Source: a virus
Reading direction: 5' to 3' (one strand)
Length of the DNA stretch: 64,000 bases
Virus record (IMG/VR): IMGVR_UViG_3300021356_000009
Coordinates: 17,926-81,925 of that record
The position numbers and the translations under genes were made by a program. How positions within the stretch are numbered: position 1 is the first letter of the stretch; each line of letters begins with the position of its first letter. The notes under the pieces were generated by a model. That model had not been told where the DNA came from. It saw only the letters and a list, made by a program, of their open reading frames with translations, and ran no database searches. Positions 55,901-63,159 of this stretch are shown here, piece by piece.

Positions 55901-58900
55901 TAGTAGTAAGTAGTTTGTACGGAGATAATAGAAAAGACTGGACACTATCAGATAATACTACATTTGATAATGGATTTACAAGTTTTTATCTTAGTGATAA
56001 TATTGATGTAGGCAGCGTATACGTTTATGATTTGTTACAAGGCAAATATATATTTGCTACTAGAATTGATACAAGTGTTAATCTTACTAAAGATTTAAGG
56101 AAAAACGGATTACATCTTTACGGGCTAAACGGACACGAAACTCTTTGTGATTATAAATTTAATAATCAAACTATATGGAATAGGAAGCGCCAGCAATTAA
56201 GGGTTGTAGATATTGATAAATTTAAAGGTCCTTTCCTTTACGATAAATCTACCAAGGAAATGATTAATTACATTGATATAGTTGATCCTATTCAAGGTAA
56301 AATTGCAGGCCCTGCAGAGCAAGAATTAAGATTTAAAAGTCATTGGGATCCTGCAATCTTTTCTAATGCAGACGAAGCTGATACAAATATAATTGTTGAC
56401 AAATTCAAGGCCTGGGGCCCAGAACAAACAGGATACTTATGGTGGGATTTATCAACAGCAAGATTTAAAAATCCATACCAAGGCAGCGCAATTTACCAGT
56501 TAAACAATTGGAATACATTATTTACAGGTGCAAGCATTGATGTTTATGAATGGGTAGAATCAGATTATGACCCTGAAAACTGGACAGCTCTTGCAGACAC
56601 AGAAGAAGGATTAAACGAAGCAATAAGTGGACAGCCTAAATACGGTATTGACACATATTCTTTAAAGAAGAAATACGATCCAATCACTCAATCTTTTGTT
56701 AACAAATATTATTTCTGGGTAAAGAATAAAAAAACATTGCCTGCTTTAAAAGAAAGAGTTACTACTGCATTTGATGTTGCAGCGTATATTGCAGATCCTA
56801 GATCTGTCAACTATAAGTATGCTGTTTTATTGACATCATTTAGATATGCTGTACTAAATTCTAGAGCAGATATAAAAGATAGAGATACAGTTGTAAACTT
56901 TACATGGCACACTTTAGAAAATAAAGATCTTAATATTCATAATCAGTATCAACTTATAAGTGACGGGTTATACACAAGTAAACCTAATGCAGAGCTTGTA
57001 ACAAAATGGTTTGATAGCTTAGTAGGATTTGATAAAAATCTTAAAGAAGTTCCTGATCCTATGTTATCACCAAAGCTAAAATACGGCACATTGTCTAGAC
57101 CAAGACAAAGTTGGTTTGTAAATAGACTTGAAGCATTAAAGGTAGTAATTGAACGTGCAAATCTTGCTTTACGTAAAAAAGTTATTGTAGATGATTTTGA
57201 TTTTACTGCTTTAAATTCTTACGATGAAGAGCCAAGTCCAAGTTCAAGAGAGTATGATTATGTAGTTGACACTGAAATAGATTTACAGTTTATAGGCGTA
57301 AATAATTTTAAACAAGCTGTTCTCACTCCTGTTTGGACTAACGGCAGACTTACTGATGTGATCATAACAAATCCTGGATCAGGTTATATTGATCCTAGTT
57401 ACACAACAGGAACAAGAAAAGGACCTCTAGTTAAAGTAGTAGGCACAGGTACTGGAGCAGAAGTAGAATGTACTATCAACTCCTTTGGAAGTATTACAAA
57501 TGTAAGGATCGTTTCGTCGGGTGAAGGTTATGCTGACACAGGTGTTTTAAGCATAAGAGGGCTTACGGCATTAGTTAACGCAGATAGCACAATTAACAAC
57601 AAGTGGGCGATCGCTGAATATGCTCCATCTACTCAACTTTGGAATAGAAAAAGCACACAGAATTTTGACACAAGATTGTATTGGAAGTATGTAGACTGGT
57701 TTGCATCAGGATATAATCAATTTACCGAGCCGACATTTATTTTAGAATATTCATACGAGTTAGAATCATTACAAGATAGAATAGGAGATGTTGTAAAGAT
57801 TAACAATGTAGGAACAGGAGGATGGTTACTTCTTAAAAAGGTAGATGATCAAGATAGTGTAGATTACAGTGTAAATTACGAAACAGTTGGTAGACAAAAC
57901 GGAACTATTGAAATTGATAAAGGGTTATATGACTTCAGAGGAACAATAAGTGGGTATGATGGTTACAGTTACGATATAACAATTTATGATGGTGTACCTA
58001 TTTCTGAAACAAGAATAATATTAGAAACTTTATTCAATAGTATATTTGTTGATGATTTAGCTATAGAATACAATAAAATATTCTTTGCAAGTATTAGGCA
58101 TATATTCAGTGAAGGCCAAACACCTGACTGGTTATTTAAAACAAGTTTTGTTAAGGCAAAACATAATTTTGGCAGCTTAGATCAAAAAACACATTTCCAA
58201 AACGATAATCTTTCAAGTTATGAAAGCTATATTAGAGAAGTTAAGCCTTATAAAACACAAATTAGAGAATACATCAGTGCTTATAATAAAATAGATCCAA
58301 GTGCATCTAGGGTAACTGATTTTGATTTAATGCCTTGGTATGATCCTGCCAAAGGTAAAATTGCACCACAAGTGACACAAGTTAAAGATGGTGTCATAAC
58401 CGTTGATAATAATTTAGAATATCCTTGGAAGAGCTGGATTGACAATGCAACTTACTATGTAGATAGTATAGAAGTTGTTGATGGCGGATCTAACTTCACC
58501 ATGGAGCCTCAAATTACATTAGAAGGAGGTGGCGGAGAAGGTGCAACTGCTAGAGCCTATATTAGTAGAGGTAAAATAACTTCAATAGAAGTGTTAACAA
58601 ATGGATCAGGATATGTATCAGCACCTACTGTAGTTATTAATGGTAGTCAAACTGAAGGCGGAACACCAGCCATAGCAGTGTCAAGAATTGAAAATGACAC
58701 TGTAAGGAAAATTAAAACCACTATGAAGTTTGATAGAACTAGTGGTGAATTTGTTTATTTAGATTTATCAAAGACAGAAACATTTACTAGTTTAACAAAC
58801 CAATTTAAATTTGACTTAAAATGGCCAATTGATTTTGCTGAGGAATTAGAAATTGATATAGATGGTGCAGAAGTTTTAAGTAGTTTATATACTATAGGAA

Positions 58901-61900
58901 ATGAACAAGATAAAACATTTAATGAGTATTATATTGAAAGAGGATTTGTTGAATTTACAGAACCGTTAGATCCAAATCAAATTGTTACTATAAAATATAA
59001 TATATCTCCTGCGTTATTAAAAGCATCTGATAGAGTGCATCATTTCTATAAACCGATATCAGGAATGCCGGGCTACGACCAAGTAGTTAAAGACCTAAGT
59101 CAAGTTATGCAAGGTATAGATTACGGTGGCGTAGAAATCACGAGTTTTGACTTTGATACTGATGCAGGATGGGATTCAGATGGTTGGTATACAAGTGCGT
59201 ATGATCAGTTTGACGGGCTGTATGAAGATATTGTATTTAGAGCAGACGGATCGACAAGATCTGTAACATTGACTACACCTTTAGAATTAGGAACAGTTTA
59301 CAATCTTTATCTTAATGGTGTAAAGGTTGATGATCCTAACTTTGGAACTGCGCAACAAACAAATATAAATGCATTAGGAAGTAGTATTACAGGCGACGGA
59401 ACGTCTACAGAAATTGATGTAAGTAATTATAACATCCAAGACGGCGATGTTTTCATTATTAGAAAAATTACTAGTGACGGAACATTTATACCAGACGGAG
59501 CAAGCTACGATGCACAATTATCCGGTGGTAACTTTTCCTATGGTAATGCTAAAGGAATAACAGCAGGCGAAATAATTGTTGACGGTGACGGATTTGTTAC
59601 TCCTACTACAAGCAGAAGTACAGACGAACACGTTCCAGGACAAGTTTTAGATACAGTAGATATAAAAGTTTACGAAAGAATAAGTAATGGCCAAGGGGTA
59701 ATTGTTTCAAGAATACATTATTTCAACGCAGATGAAGAAGAACAAATATTAGCAACAAAGCAGTCTGAATTAGCAAGTTTAAATGTAGATTATACAACTG
59801 AAGAATCTGATCTTGAAAGTTTTAATTCACAACTTGCTACACTTCAAACCGAACTTGCAACTTTAGAAACAGAACGAGACAATTTACAAGCATATGCTGA
59901 TAGTATTGATCTAACAACATCTGAATATCTTGCTTTACAATCAGAAAAAACAGATTTAGAAGATGATATTGCAACAGCGCAATCAGAACTTTCTTCGCTA
60001 CAAAGTCAATTAAGTACTGCCCAAGGAGATCTTGCTAATTTAGAATCTCAAAAAACATCTGTAGATTCTCAGCTTGTTACAGCGCAGCAAAATTTAGCAA
60101 CAGCCCAGGGTGAGCTATCAAGTTTACAGCAACAATTAAGTGCTGCACAGGCAGACTTGCAAAATTATTTGCCCTCTGATCCTGAGTACGGGCAAATACA
60201 AGCGTTAATACAAAGTTTACAATCTCAGATTACAGCTAAAAATGGACAAATTAGTAATCTACAGTCTCAAATTTCTAGCTTACAGAGTCAGTCTAGTTCT
60301 TTAGCAAGCCAGATTGCAAGTAAACAAAGTGAGGTAACTTCGTTACAAGGACAAGTAACATCTAAGAACACTCAGATAACTAGTTTGCAAAATGATTTAC
60401 AAACAGTTAACACTGAAATAAGCGATTATCAGCAAGCATATAATCTTGCATTAGCTGATGTGTCTGCTAAAGAAGGTGAAATAAGTAATAAAGAAACTGA
60501 TATTAGTATTAAACAAGGACAGATAGCAACACAGAATACTTTAGTTAGCAATATTGAAAACGCAATAGCAGCAAAAGAAGTAGAAGTAGATCAAGCACAA
60601 GCTGCAATTGATGCGTTATTGGTAGATTACGATATTGGTATAACACCATTAAAACAAGAAAACTTAATTGTAAGATTTAGTAACGGAACTGATGACAATA
60701 GAATATTAGATTATTCAGAATATACTGTTAACTACTCTGCAAAAACAATTAGTCTTAAGAATGCACCTCCAAGTAGAACTACTATAAACACATTAGTAGT
60801 AGGTAGCAATGGTAGTGAAATATTAGACAGTGGAAGATTTATTGGTGATGGAAGCACAACTGAATTTTTAACTAAACTTACATATCAAGAAAATTTACAA
60901 GCTGTAATTACTGTAAACGGAATTCAACGAAGTGCAAAAGCTTCAGAAGGAAAAGCAGCAGATGTAGAAATACTTATGAGCAGCGATGATTATGAATTAG
61001 AAAACGCTGTACTATTAAGTTTTGGCGCTGCACCAAAAGCAGGAGATTACATCAATTACATAATATTTGGTAGCGATACTGAAACATTTAGTGAAGTAAT
61101 TATTGATGATTTCCAAGCTGACGGAAGTACTGCAACATTTGAACTAACGCAGCAGCCTTATAACAAGCAGCCTGCGGATATTCATACTTTAGTTCTAGTA
61201 GGAAATAACGTACTAGATACAGGATATAACACAAGATTTAATAAGACAAGTGCAAAGTTTTATCCTCTAAGTCAGCAAAACATACCTTACTACAGTAAAA
61301 ATCCGCAGGAAATTATTGTTTATGCAAATGGTATTTTACAAACACATACAGAAAGTTACAGATGGTATACTGAAAATAGTACATTAGAATTATTTGATGG
61401 AAAGTTTGCTACAGATGATGTTATAGAAGTTTATACAAAAAATGAAAATTATGAAATTAGTAATTCATTCATTACATTAAGTAATATACCAACAGCTGGT
61501 ACCATTAAAGTATTCCAATTTAGTAATCATGATTTGCTAGAAATAAAGCGTTCTACTCAAACAGTTTTGAAGAGAGCAACACTTGTTGTTGGTACAGATG
61601 ATTGGAGAGAATATAGTGATGGTGCAATAGGAAGAATACGTTTAGAAAATCCAGTGATAAATGAAAATTATGTATGGATTGCATTAAACGGAACACTGTT
61701 AAGTCCAAACACAGATTATGGATTGCTACCTGATTACAAAACAGTAGAAATTTATAAAGAAATACAAGAAGGTAACGAAATAGATGTAATTCACTTTAGT
61801 GGCGATGTATCAAGTGAACGTTTTGGATACAAACAATTTAAAGATATTTTAAATAGAACACACTACAAGAGAATTAATGCCCAAACTGAAACTGTTTTAG

Positions 61901-62526
61901 ATCAACCTCTGGCGCAAAATGATTTAAGAATATATGTTAAGGATGGAAGTAAATTAGATGAACCTAATAAAAAATATAACTTACCTGGCATATTATTTGT
62001 TAATGGCGAACGTATAGAATACTTTGTAAAAGAAGGCAACGTTTTGAGACAAATAAAAAGAGCTACGCTTGGTACTGGTATAAACAAAACTTTACCAGTA
62101 GGAACTATAGTTAGCAATTTAGGTGCTGCTGAAACAGTTCCATATCAAGATAAAACTTTGATTACTGAATTTACATCAGATGGATCGTCGGCTGACTTTG
62201 AATTAGACTTTTCAGCACAGTATGGCGTAAACCAATTTGAAGTTTTTGTTGAAGGCAAGCGTTTAAGAAAAACAGCTATTGAAGTTTTTGATCCTGCAAT
62301 TGATATTGTAAGTCCGCAAGCAGATGTAACACATCCAGCAGAATTCAGTGTACATGGCACAAATGATAATATTTTAAGATTGTTAAATGTTCCAGATGCA
62401 GGAACAAAAATTAAAGTAGTGAGAAAAATAGGATCTCAATGGAGACAAGAAGGAGTCAGTATGAAAAGCAGTAAAACTTACATTACTGATTTCTTAAGAA
62501 AAGGAACAACCGGGCTACCCGAATAA
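46966..62526 (+). CDS. Giant baseplate wedge protein, gp7 position (5186 aa)
   Basis: The single longest gene of the window (15.6 kb), directly after gp6 where T4 has gp7 (1032 aa). The N-terminus (NNVPSSKFLPRYFRTLPNKK ... QMVQTGTAEKLNAYYGD) is the conserved start of large structural proteins in marine T4-like phages. Within it are: four W/Y-x-x-GDxV-K/RY-type carbohydrate-binding-like motifs (~1422, 1679, 2159, 2781); beta-propeller-like FG/VAVSPDQKYIAVGSP segments (~2125 and ~2850-3030); glycine-rich IITNPGSGYIDP and ITLEGGGGEGATARAY beta-modules (~3465, ~3845); a ~300-residue coiled coil (~4254-4551); and a beta-rich C-terminus with repeated 'FSADGSTATFELTQQPYN'-type units. It probably forms an enlarged wedge arm with adhesion modules. 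The gp7 assignment rests on synteny. Confidence 0.75.
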   Translation: MSENDQKEYPVDGNNVPSSKFLPRYFRTLPNKKFLSATFDQMVQTGTAEKLNAYYGDTVAPGYNTKDPYVTDDIKIRNDYQFSPGTVIEDDLGNVNFYKDYIDYINQIKNLKGTVDNHNNLNEAEFYSLNPHIDADKFVNYREYYWLAYGPQLVNVAGQGKEVVSTFTVTKKDNVDNFSYVFSPDGITDNPDIQLIRGQTYTFEIDAPDMPMTIRTQRPGTSEFSYTDGVTQTETGFTFKVPENAPEVLFYVNENDINASGVFKIINAEDNSEVDVDLEVIGKKAYKGGNGVELSNGMKIRFTGDVTPAKYAEGEWYVEGVGDKIVLISANDLFIPTTNLQDVDVPFDANNFDRLPFDDASGFPAQKDYIVGNRCSRDTNYWARSNKWFHKSVIEASAAANKQPVVLNEALKAKKPIIEFNPHLRLHNSGTIKKLDVDLVDTITTDVFSTIEGSSGYNIDGIDIVDGMRILFLGDTDVLVKNKIYEVKFIRFINNRQLTLQPTEDTDPLVGETLLCKQGTDNKGYMYWFDGTTWKRSQEKPTVNQSPLFELYDNDGIQISTLESVSQLGTKIFSYKTGNGVNDPELGFPLSYRSLENIGDIEFEFNLLSDVITYQRQNVTESIESDQLLLRKYSDRENFEYVNAWVKGKELSVQPVIREYFAEIDQTNFDIDVYENSANVTDLWIRVYQNNKLLVNTKDYDIVNFDNMATVVLKNKASENDQIIIKTNSANAKTNNGHYELPTSVVNNPNNENITQLTFGEFTDHVRTIVESLEDIGGIFPGQSNLRDAGNVYDRGTKFVQHSGMFNLANFHLIDDNANIIKAIEFAKREYGKFKREFLDVANQLGFDGDIKDHVDAVLERIAKDKNNSMPFYFSDMIGYGKGFETQHKVFDENNRFYPLSQKFNLKELSTRAVCVYHNRVQIAHGQDYTFNDDGFIVLDDRLVVNYNDTIDIVEYSSTDGSYIPPTPSKFGLFPKYVPGKYHDHTFLEAQNVVQGHDGSITIAYNDFRDDLLVELEMRIFNNIKVEYDESIFNIHDYIGGEYRTTKFSQQQIDNPFIDDFTDWLQLVGNPDYTEYDSFFSQANPFTFNYSASNSANNNSLPGFWRGIYKWAYDTDRPHSHPWEVLGFSIEPNWWKEVYGPRPYTVDNVPLWTDLEKGIVREPGKAVRFRSKFARPGLASFPPADSRGEIQNPLNSGFLKNYANSQIKTKFKFGDQAPTEAAWRRSSDYPFALLKSMIINRPVHTFGIAFDRSRVKRNFAGQLVYGDTNKRIKKETIAFPNSLSSTDRVQTAGLVNYVAALIQNDVSTQYDEYVSNIQRVNNKLGLRVGGFTNKEKFNLLLDSRSPFNTTNVFIPQENYKVFLNKSTAFDVVTYSGVIIEKVASGFIIRGYDRFNPVFPIYQSVPASNDPVMREGGTSENFIDWDENKLYLQGNLVRYEGRFFRAREEHTSSERFDADLFVEVKEVPVVGGVNVTVPQNFREHLSYVDYGTTYATVQEVINFIAGYEQHLIKSGFIFNSYSPESETIQNWRMSMKDYLFWTTQNWQENSVITLSPLAETVKWFKDGYIVDNIFNEIYATAPLNSNGRPINPKNLSYSRVEKEFILQPKDTNEGIYLAKLPLTQKEHIVLLDNKTIFKDVIYNKEQGYRQQRIKVIGYRSSDWDGSINVPGFIIDDVTILDWNENTDYSIGDVVKYKKDYYVAKENVPGNTTLDLNYWEVLSGKPENGLFPNFDYKINQFADFYDLDTDNFDIEQQKVAQHLIGYQKREYLQNILKDDVSQYKFYQGYIQDKGTKNALTKLFDALSSSGEDSLEFYEEWAARVGSYGATDGIKELEFILDESKFQLDPQPIIITNRDEGRALDLVYRQPITDVYLAPEDYDYRNVFPTKNLKQYVPTAGYVNSDDVDYEIATYNDILTLDAASILIDQYVWVGLDKDNDWNVFKVENTDLKIGINDYQTDTRLTFYKEHNLEIGDIFIIATEKSGEEKLVKVKNIENEYVTIDKIDITETDVPIRKFVSKRYTNISNFAAAVDSTTINDLAWVDQVENENTWGVYEKGSYNYSKVSELDNTGKTGYYFNDISSDQRNVLLAVGYTGDNQVEVFSRATDTSNLVIEGNILEDTTVASNQSFGSSVAVSPDQKYIAVGSPDATSIKTNLIGSWNPNTAYAVGDILKHNNRYWTAQRPILASSGPQSYNTYEPYPILKDNLSDSTEANFLVAGNYPLTNTRANHFLIRATDVQFRAIPVGSTLHLHWNRFSVSHINPTLRRDPFEGTVTGLDYNWLTGAHVISDKVDMILNIPFALLSVAVGDILQTSTGEGEINYVYQNGNGFIVYLKNTTGQFAATGKIYNSANDEIGDYEYEIPDDTHTSLGGYWMISTNSISAGGVDFIDVIVDNSPGLIIKDVKQAGDLTAVESYYNVTEDVGVVGTISNGNEKVSLIGKFKDPDTGYPAPSGYEYRNLWFVRLGSTAPTFNIGDSIRLQENTFLQDIEWENEFPIINDNSDPIFDNNHEVVEKIDGYIRIQLQPDQVGTHNFVKGDQLEDANTGAIFNIFHATIDAGFLTQTLYVNIDGTSPVQTFSNGSDYGDSTRVIRRRSGEVNRDAGFMQESSVATAGGSISPLYVFDSRQHLANPALINYDLPVYGTDLYYGAEYWIRPQGRTELGDARAANEPTPNNADWLLTTSIDVIPTGGTLYTGTGFVSVYERQDIGVYALEKRFVLPFNFANVGKNLDFKIVNGTYVLFVGAQDKLLFVKKGTEGSRTFNWEVSLDKDFRDVFSMSAEYYIGDVVIYNAELYRAKTNIASGSSFNILNWDLIDNDIDYTGYVPRPTTVAGNDSSLLSLFTDIDSVAADYELSDNGQVLALYATRDDTDPNVTQNDKIAVYRYVDNAYRLQNVIDIPDDSVNDQEYKHNFSMSSDGSKIAVGLYKSDANGLYDAGKVLVYEYQSASLGWILIDTIISPSNDDSENFGYDVAFVGNSLVVSSLYGDNRKDWTLSDNTTFDNGFTSFYLSDNIDVGSVYVYDLLQGKYIFATRIDTSVNLTKDLRKNGLHLYGLNGHETLCDYKFNNQTIWNRKRQQLRVVDIDKFKGPFLYDKSTKEMINYIDIVDPIQGKIAGPAEQELRFKSHWDPAIFSNADEADTNIIVDKFKAWGPEQTGYLWWDLSTARFKNPYQGSAIYQLNNWNTLFTGASIDVYEWVESDYDPENWTALADTEEGLNEAISGQPKYGIDTYSLKKKYDPITQSFVNKYYFWVKNKKTLPALKERVTTAFDVAAYIADPRSVNYKYAVLLTSFRYAVLNSRADIKDRDTVVNFTWHTLENKDLNIHNQYQLISDGLYTSKPNAELVTKWFDSLVGFDKNLKEVPDPMLSPKLKYGTLSRPRQSWFVNRLEALKVVIERANLALRKKVIVDDFDFTALNSYDEEPSPSSREYDYVVDTEIDLQFIGVNNFKQAVLTPVWTNGRLTDVIITNPGSGYIDPSYTTGTRKGPLVKVVGTGTGAEVECTINSFGSITNVRIVSSGEGYADTGVLSIRGLTALVNADSTINNKWAIAEYAPSTQLWNRKSTQNFDTRLYWKYVDWFASGYNQFTEPTFILEYSYELESLQDRIGDVVKINNVGTGGWLLLKKVDDQDSVDYSVNYETVGRQNGTIEIDKGLYDFRGTISGYDGYSYDITIYDGVPISETRIILETLFNSIFVDDLAIEYNKIFFASIRHIFSEGQTPDWLFKTSFVKAKHNFGSLDQKTHFQNDNLSSYESYIREVKPYKTQIREYISAYNKIDPSASRVTDFDLMPWYDPAKGKIAPQVTQVKDGVITVDNNLEYPWKSWIDNATYYVDSIEVVDGGSNFTMEPQITLEGGGGEGATARAYISRGKITSIEVLTNGSGYVSAPTVVINGSQTEGGTPAIAVSRIENDTVRKIKTTMKFDRTSGEFVYLDLSKTETFTSLTNQFKFDLKWPIDFAEELEIDIDGAEVLSSLYTIGNEQDKTFNEYYIERGFVEFTEPLDPNQIVTIKYNISPALLKASDRVHHFYKPISGMPGYDQVVKDLSQVMQGIDYGGVEITSFDFDTDAGWDSDGWYTSAYDQFDGLYEDIVFRADGSTRSVTLTTPLELGTVYNLYLNGVKVDDPNFGTAQQTNINALGSSITGDGTSTEIDVSNYNIQDGDVFIIRKITSDGTFIPDGASYDAQLSGGNFSYGNAKGITAGEIIVDGDGFVTPTTSRSTDEHVPGQVLDTVDIKVYERISNGQGVIVSRIHYFNADEEEQILATKQSELASLNVDYTTEESDLESFNSQLATLQTELATLETERDNLQAYADSIDLTTSEYLALQSEKTDLEDDIATAQSELSSLQSQLSTAQGDLANLESQKTSVDSQLVTAQQNLATAQGELSSLQQQLSAAQADLQNYLPSDPEYGQIQALIQSLQSQITAKNGQISNLQSQISSLQSQSSSLASQIASKQSEVTSLQGQVTSKNTQITSLQNDLQTVNTEISDYQQAYNLALADVSAKEGEISNKETDISIKQGQIATQNTLVSNIENAIAAKEVEVDQAQAAIDALLVDYDIGITPLKQENLIVRFSNGTDDNRILDYSEYTVNYSAKTISLKNAPPSRTTINTLVVGSNGSEILDSGRFIGDGSTTEFLTKLTYQENLQAVITVNGIQRSAKASEGKAADVEILMSSDDYELENAVLLSFGAAPKAGDYINYIIFGSDTETFSEVIIDDFQADGSTATFELTQQPYNKQPADIHTLVLVGNNVLDTGYNTRFNKTSAKFYPLSQQNIPYYSKNPQEIIVYANGILQTHTESYRWYTENSTLELFDGKFATDDVIEVYTKNENYEISNSFITLSNIPTAGTIKVFQFSNHDLLEIKRSTQTVLKRATLVVGTDDWREYSDGAIGRIRLENPVINENYVWIALNGTLLSPNTDYGLLPDYKTVEIYKEIQEGNEIDVIHFSGDVSSERFGYKQFKDILNRTHYKRINAQTETVLDQPLAQNDLRIYVKDGSKLDEPNKKYNLPGILFVNGERIEYFVKEGNVLRQIKRATLGTGINKTLPVGTIVSNLGAAETVPYQDKTLITEFTSDGSSADFELDFSAQYGVNQFEVFVEGKRLRKTAIEVFDPAIDIVSPQADVTHPAEFSVHGTNDNILRLLNVPDAGTKIKVVRKIGSQWRQEGVSMKSSKTYITDFLRKGTTGLPE

Positions 62527-62529
62527 ATA
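62522..62529 (+). promoter_or_regulatory. Late-like element AATAAATA overlapping the giant gene's stop
   Basis: Seven of eight consensus bases, followed by CAATT, ~25 bases before the next ATG. Confidence 0.5.
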
Positions 62530-62553
62530 CAATTACTGAAAGTGAGATATAGT

Positions 62554-63156
62554 ATGCTGCAAGATAAACATGGTGTAATGGTACAAGGTCATATAAAGAT
62601 ATTTGACCCAGAATCTGGTGAGGTTATAGTTGATAAGCGTAATGCTATTCATTACGAAAATATGAGTATTGCTTTAGCTGAAAGTTTAGCTAATCAGGGC
62701 AATGGTTTTATTTGGAGTATGGATTTTGGCAATGGCGGCACAAATCTAGATCCTAGCGGTGTAATTACATATCTTACACCAAACTCAACAGGTACAAATG
62801 CAAGTTTGTACAATAAAACATTTTCAAAAGTTGTAGCAGATAGTCCGTCAAACACAGATAAAATTAGAAACAAAATAGAAACTCGCCATGTTAACGGGAC
62901 AAATTATACTGATGTATTTGTAAGTTGTTTACTAGATTATGGAGAGCCACAAGGCCAAGCAGCATTTGACACTACTGACAGCAACGAAAATTTGTATGTA
63001 TTTGATGAATTAGGGCTAAGAAGTTACAGTGAGTCGGGCGAAGGAAAATTAATTACTCACGTTATTTTCCATCCAGTACAAAAGTCATTAAACAGATTAG
63101 TACAAGTAGACTATACTGTGCGTATACAAAGTTTAACTGGATTTAATGAGGGGTAA
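62554..63156 (+). CDS. Structural protein, gp8 position (200 aa)
   Basis: I chose ATG 62554 (MLQDKHGVMVQGHIKIFDPE) over a GTG twelve bases upstream because the latter lies in the ribosome-binding region GAAAGTGAG. The sequence is beta-rich (ESGEVIVDKRNAIHYENMSI, FIWSMDFGNGGTNLDPSG, ITHVIFHPVQKSLNRLVQVD) without catalytic motifs. The pattern 'GHIKIFDPESGEVIVDKRNAIHYENM' (positions ~11-37) recurs in virion proteins of marine T4-like phages. It stands where T4 has gp8 (334 aa), but I cannot confirm homology. Confidence 0.5.
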   Translation: MLQDKHGVMVQGHIKIFDPESGEVIVDKRNAIHYENMSIALAESLANQGNGFIWSMDFGNGGTNLDPSGVITYLTPNSTGTNASLYNKTFSKVVADSPSNTDKIRNKIETRHVNGTNYTDVFVSCLLDYGEPQGQAAFDTTDSNENLYVFDELGLRSYSESGEGKLITHVIFHPVQKSLNRLVQVDYTVRIQSLTGFNEG

Positions 63157-63159
63157 TAG

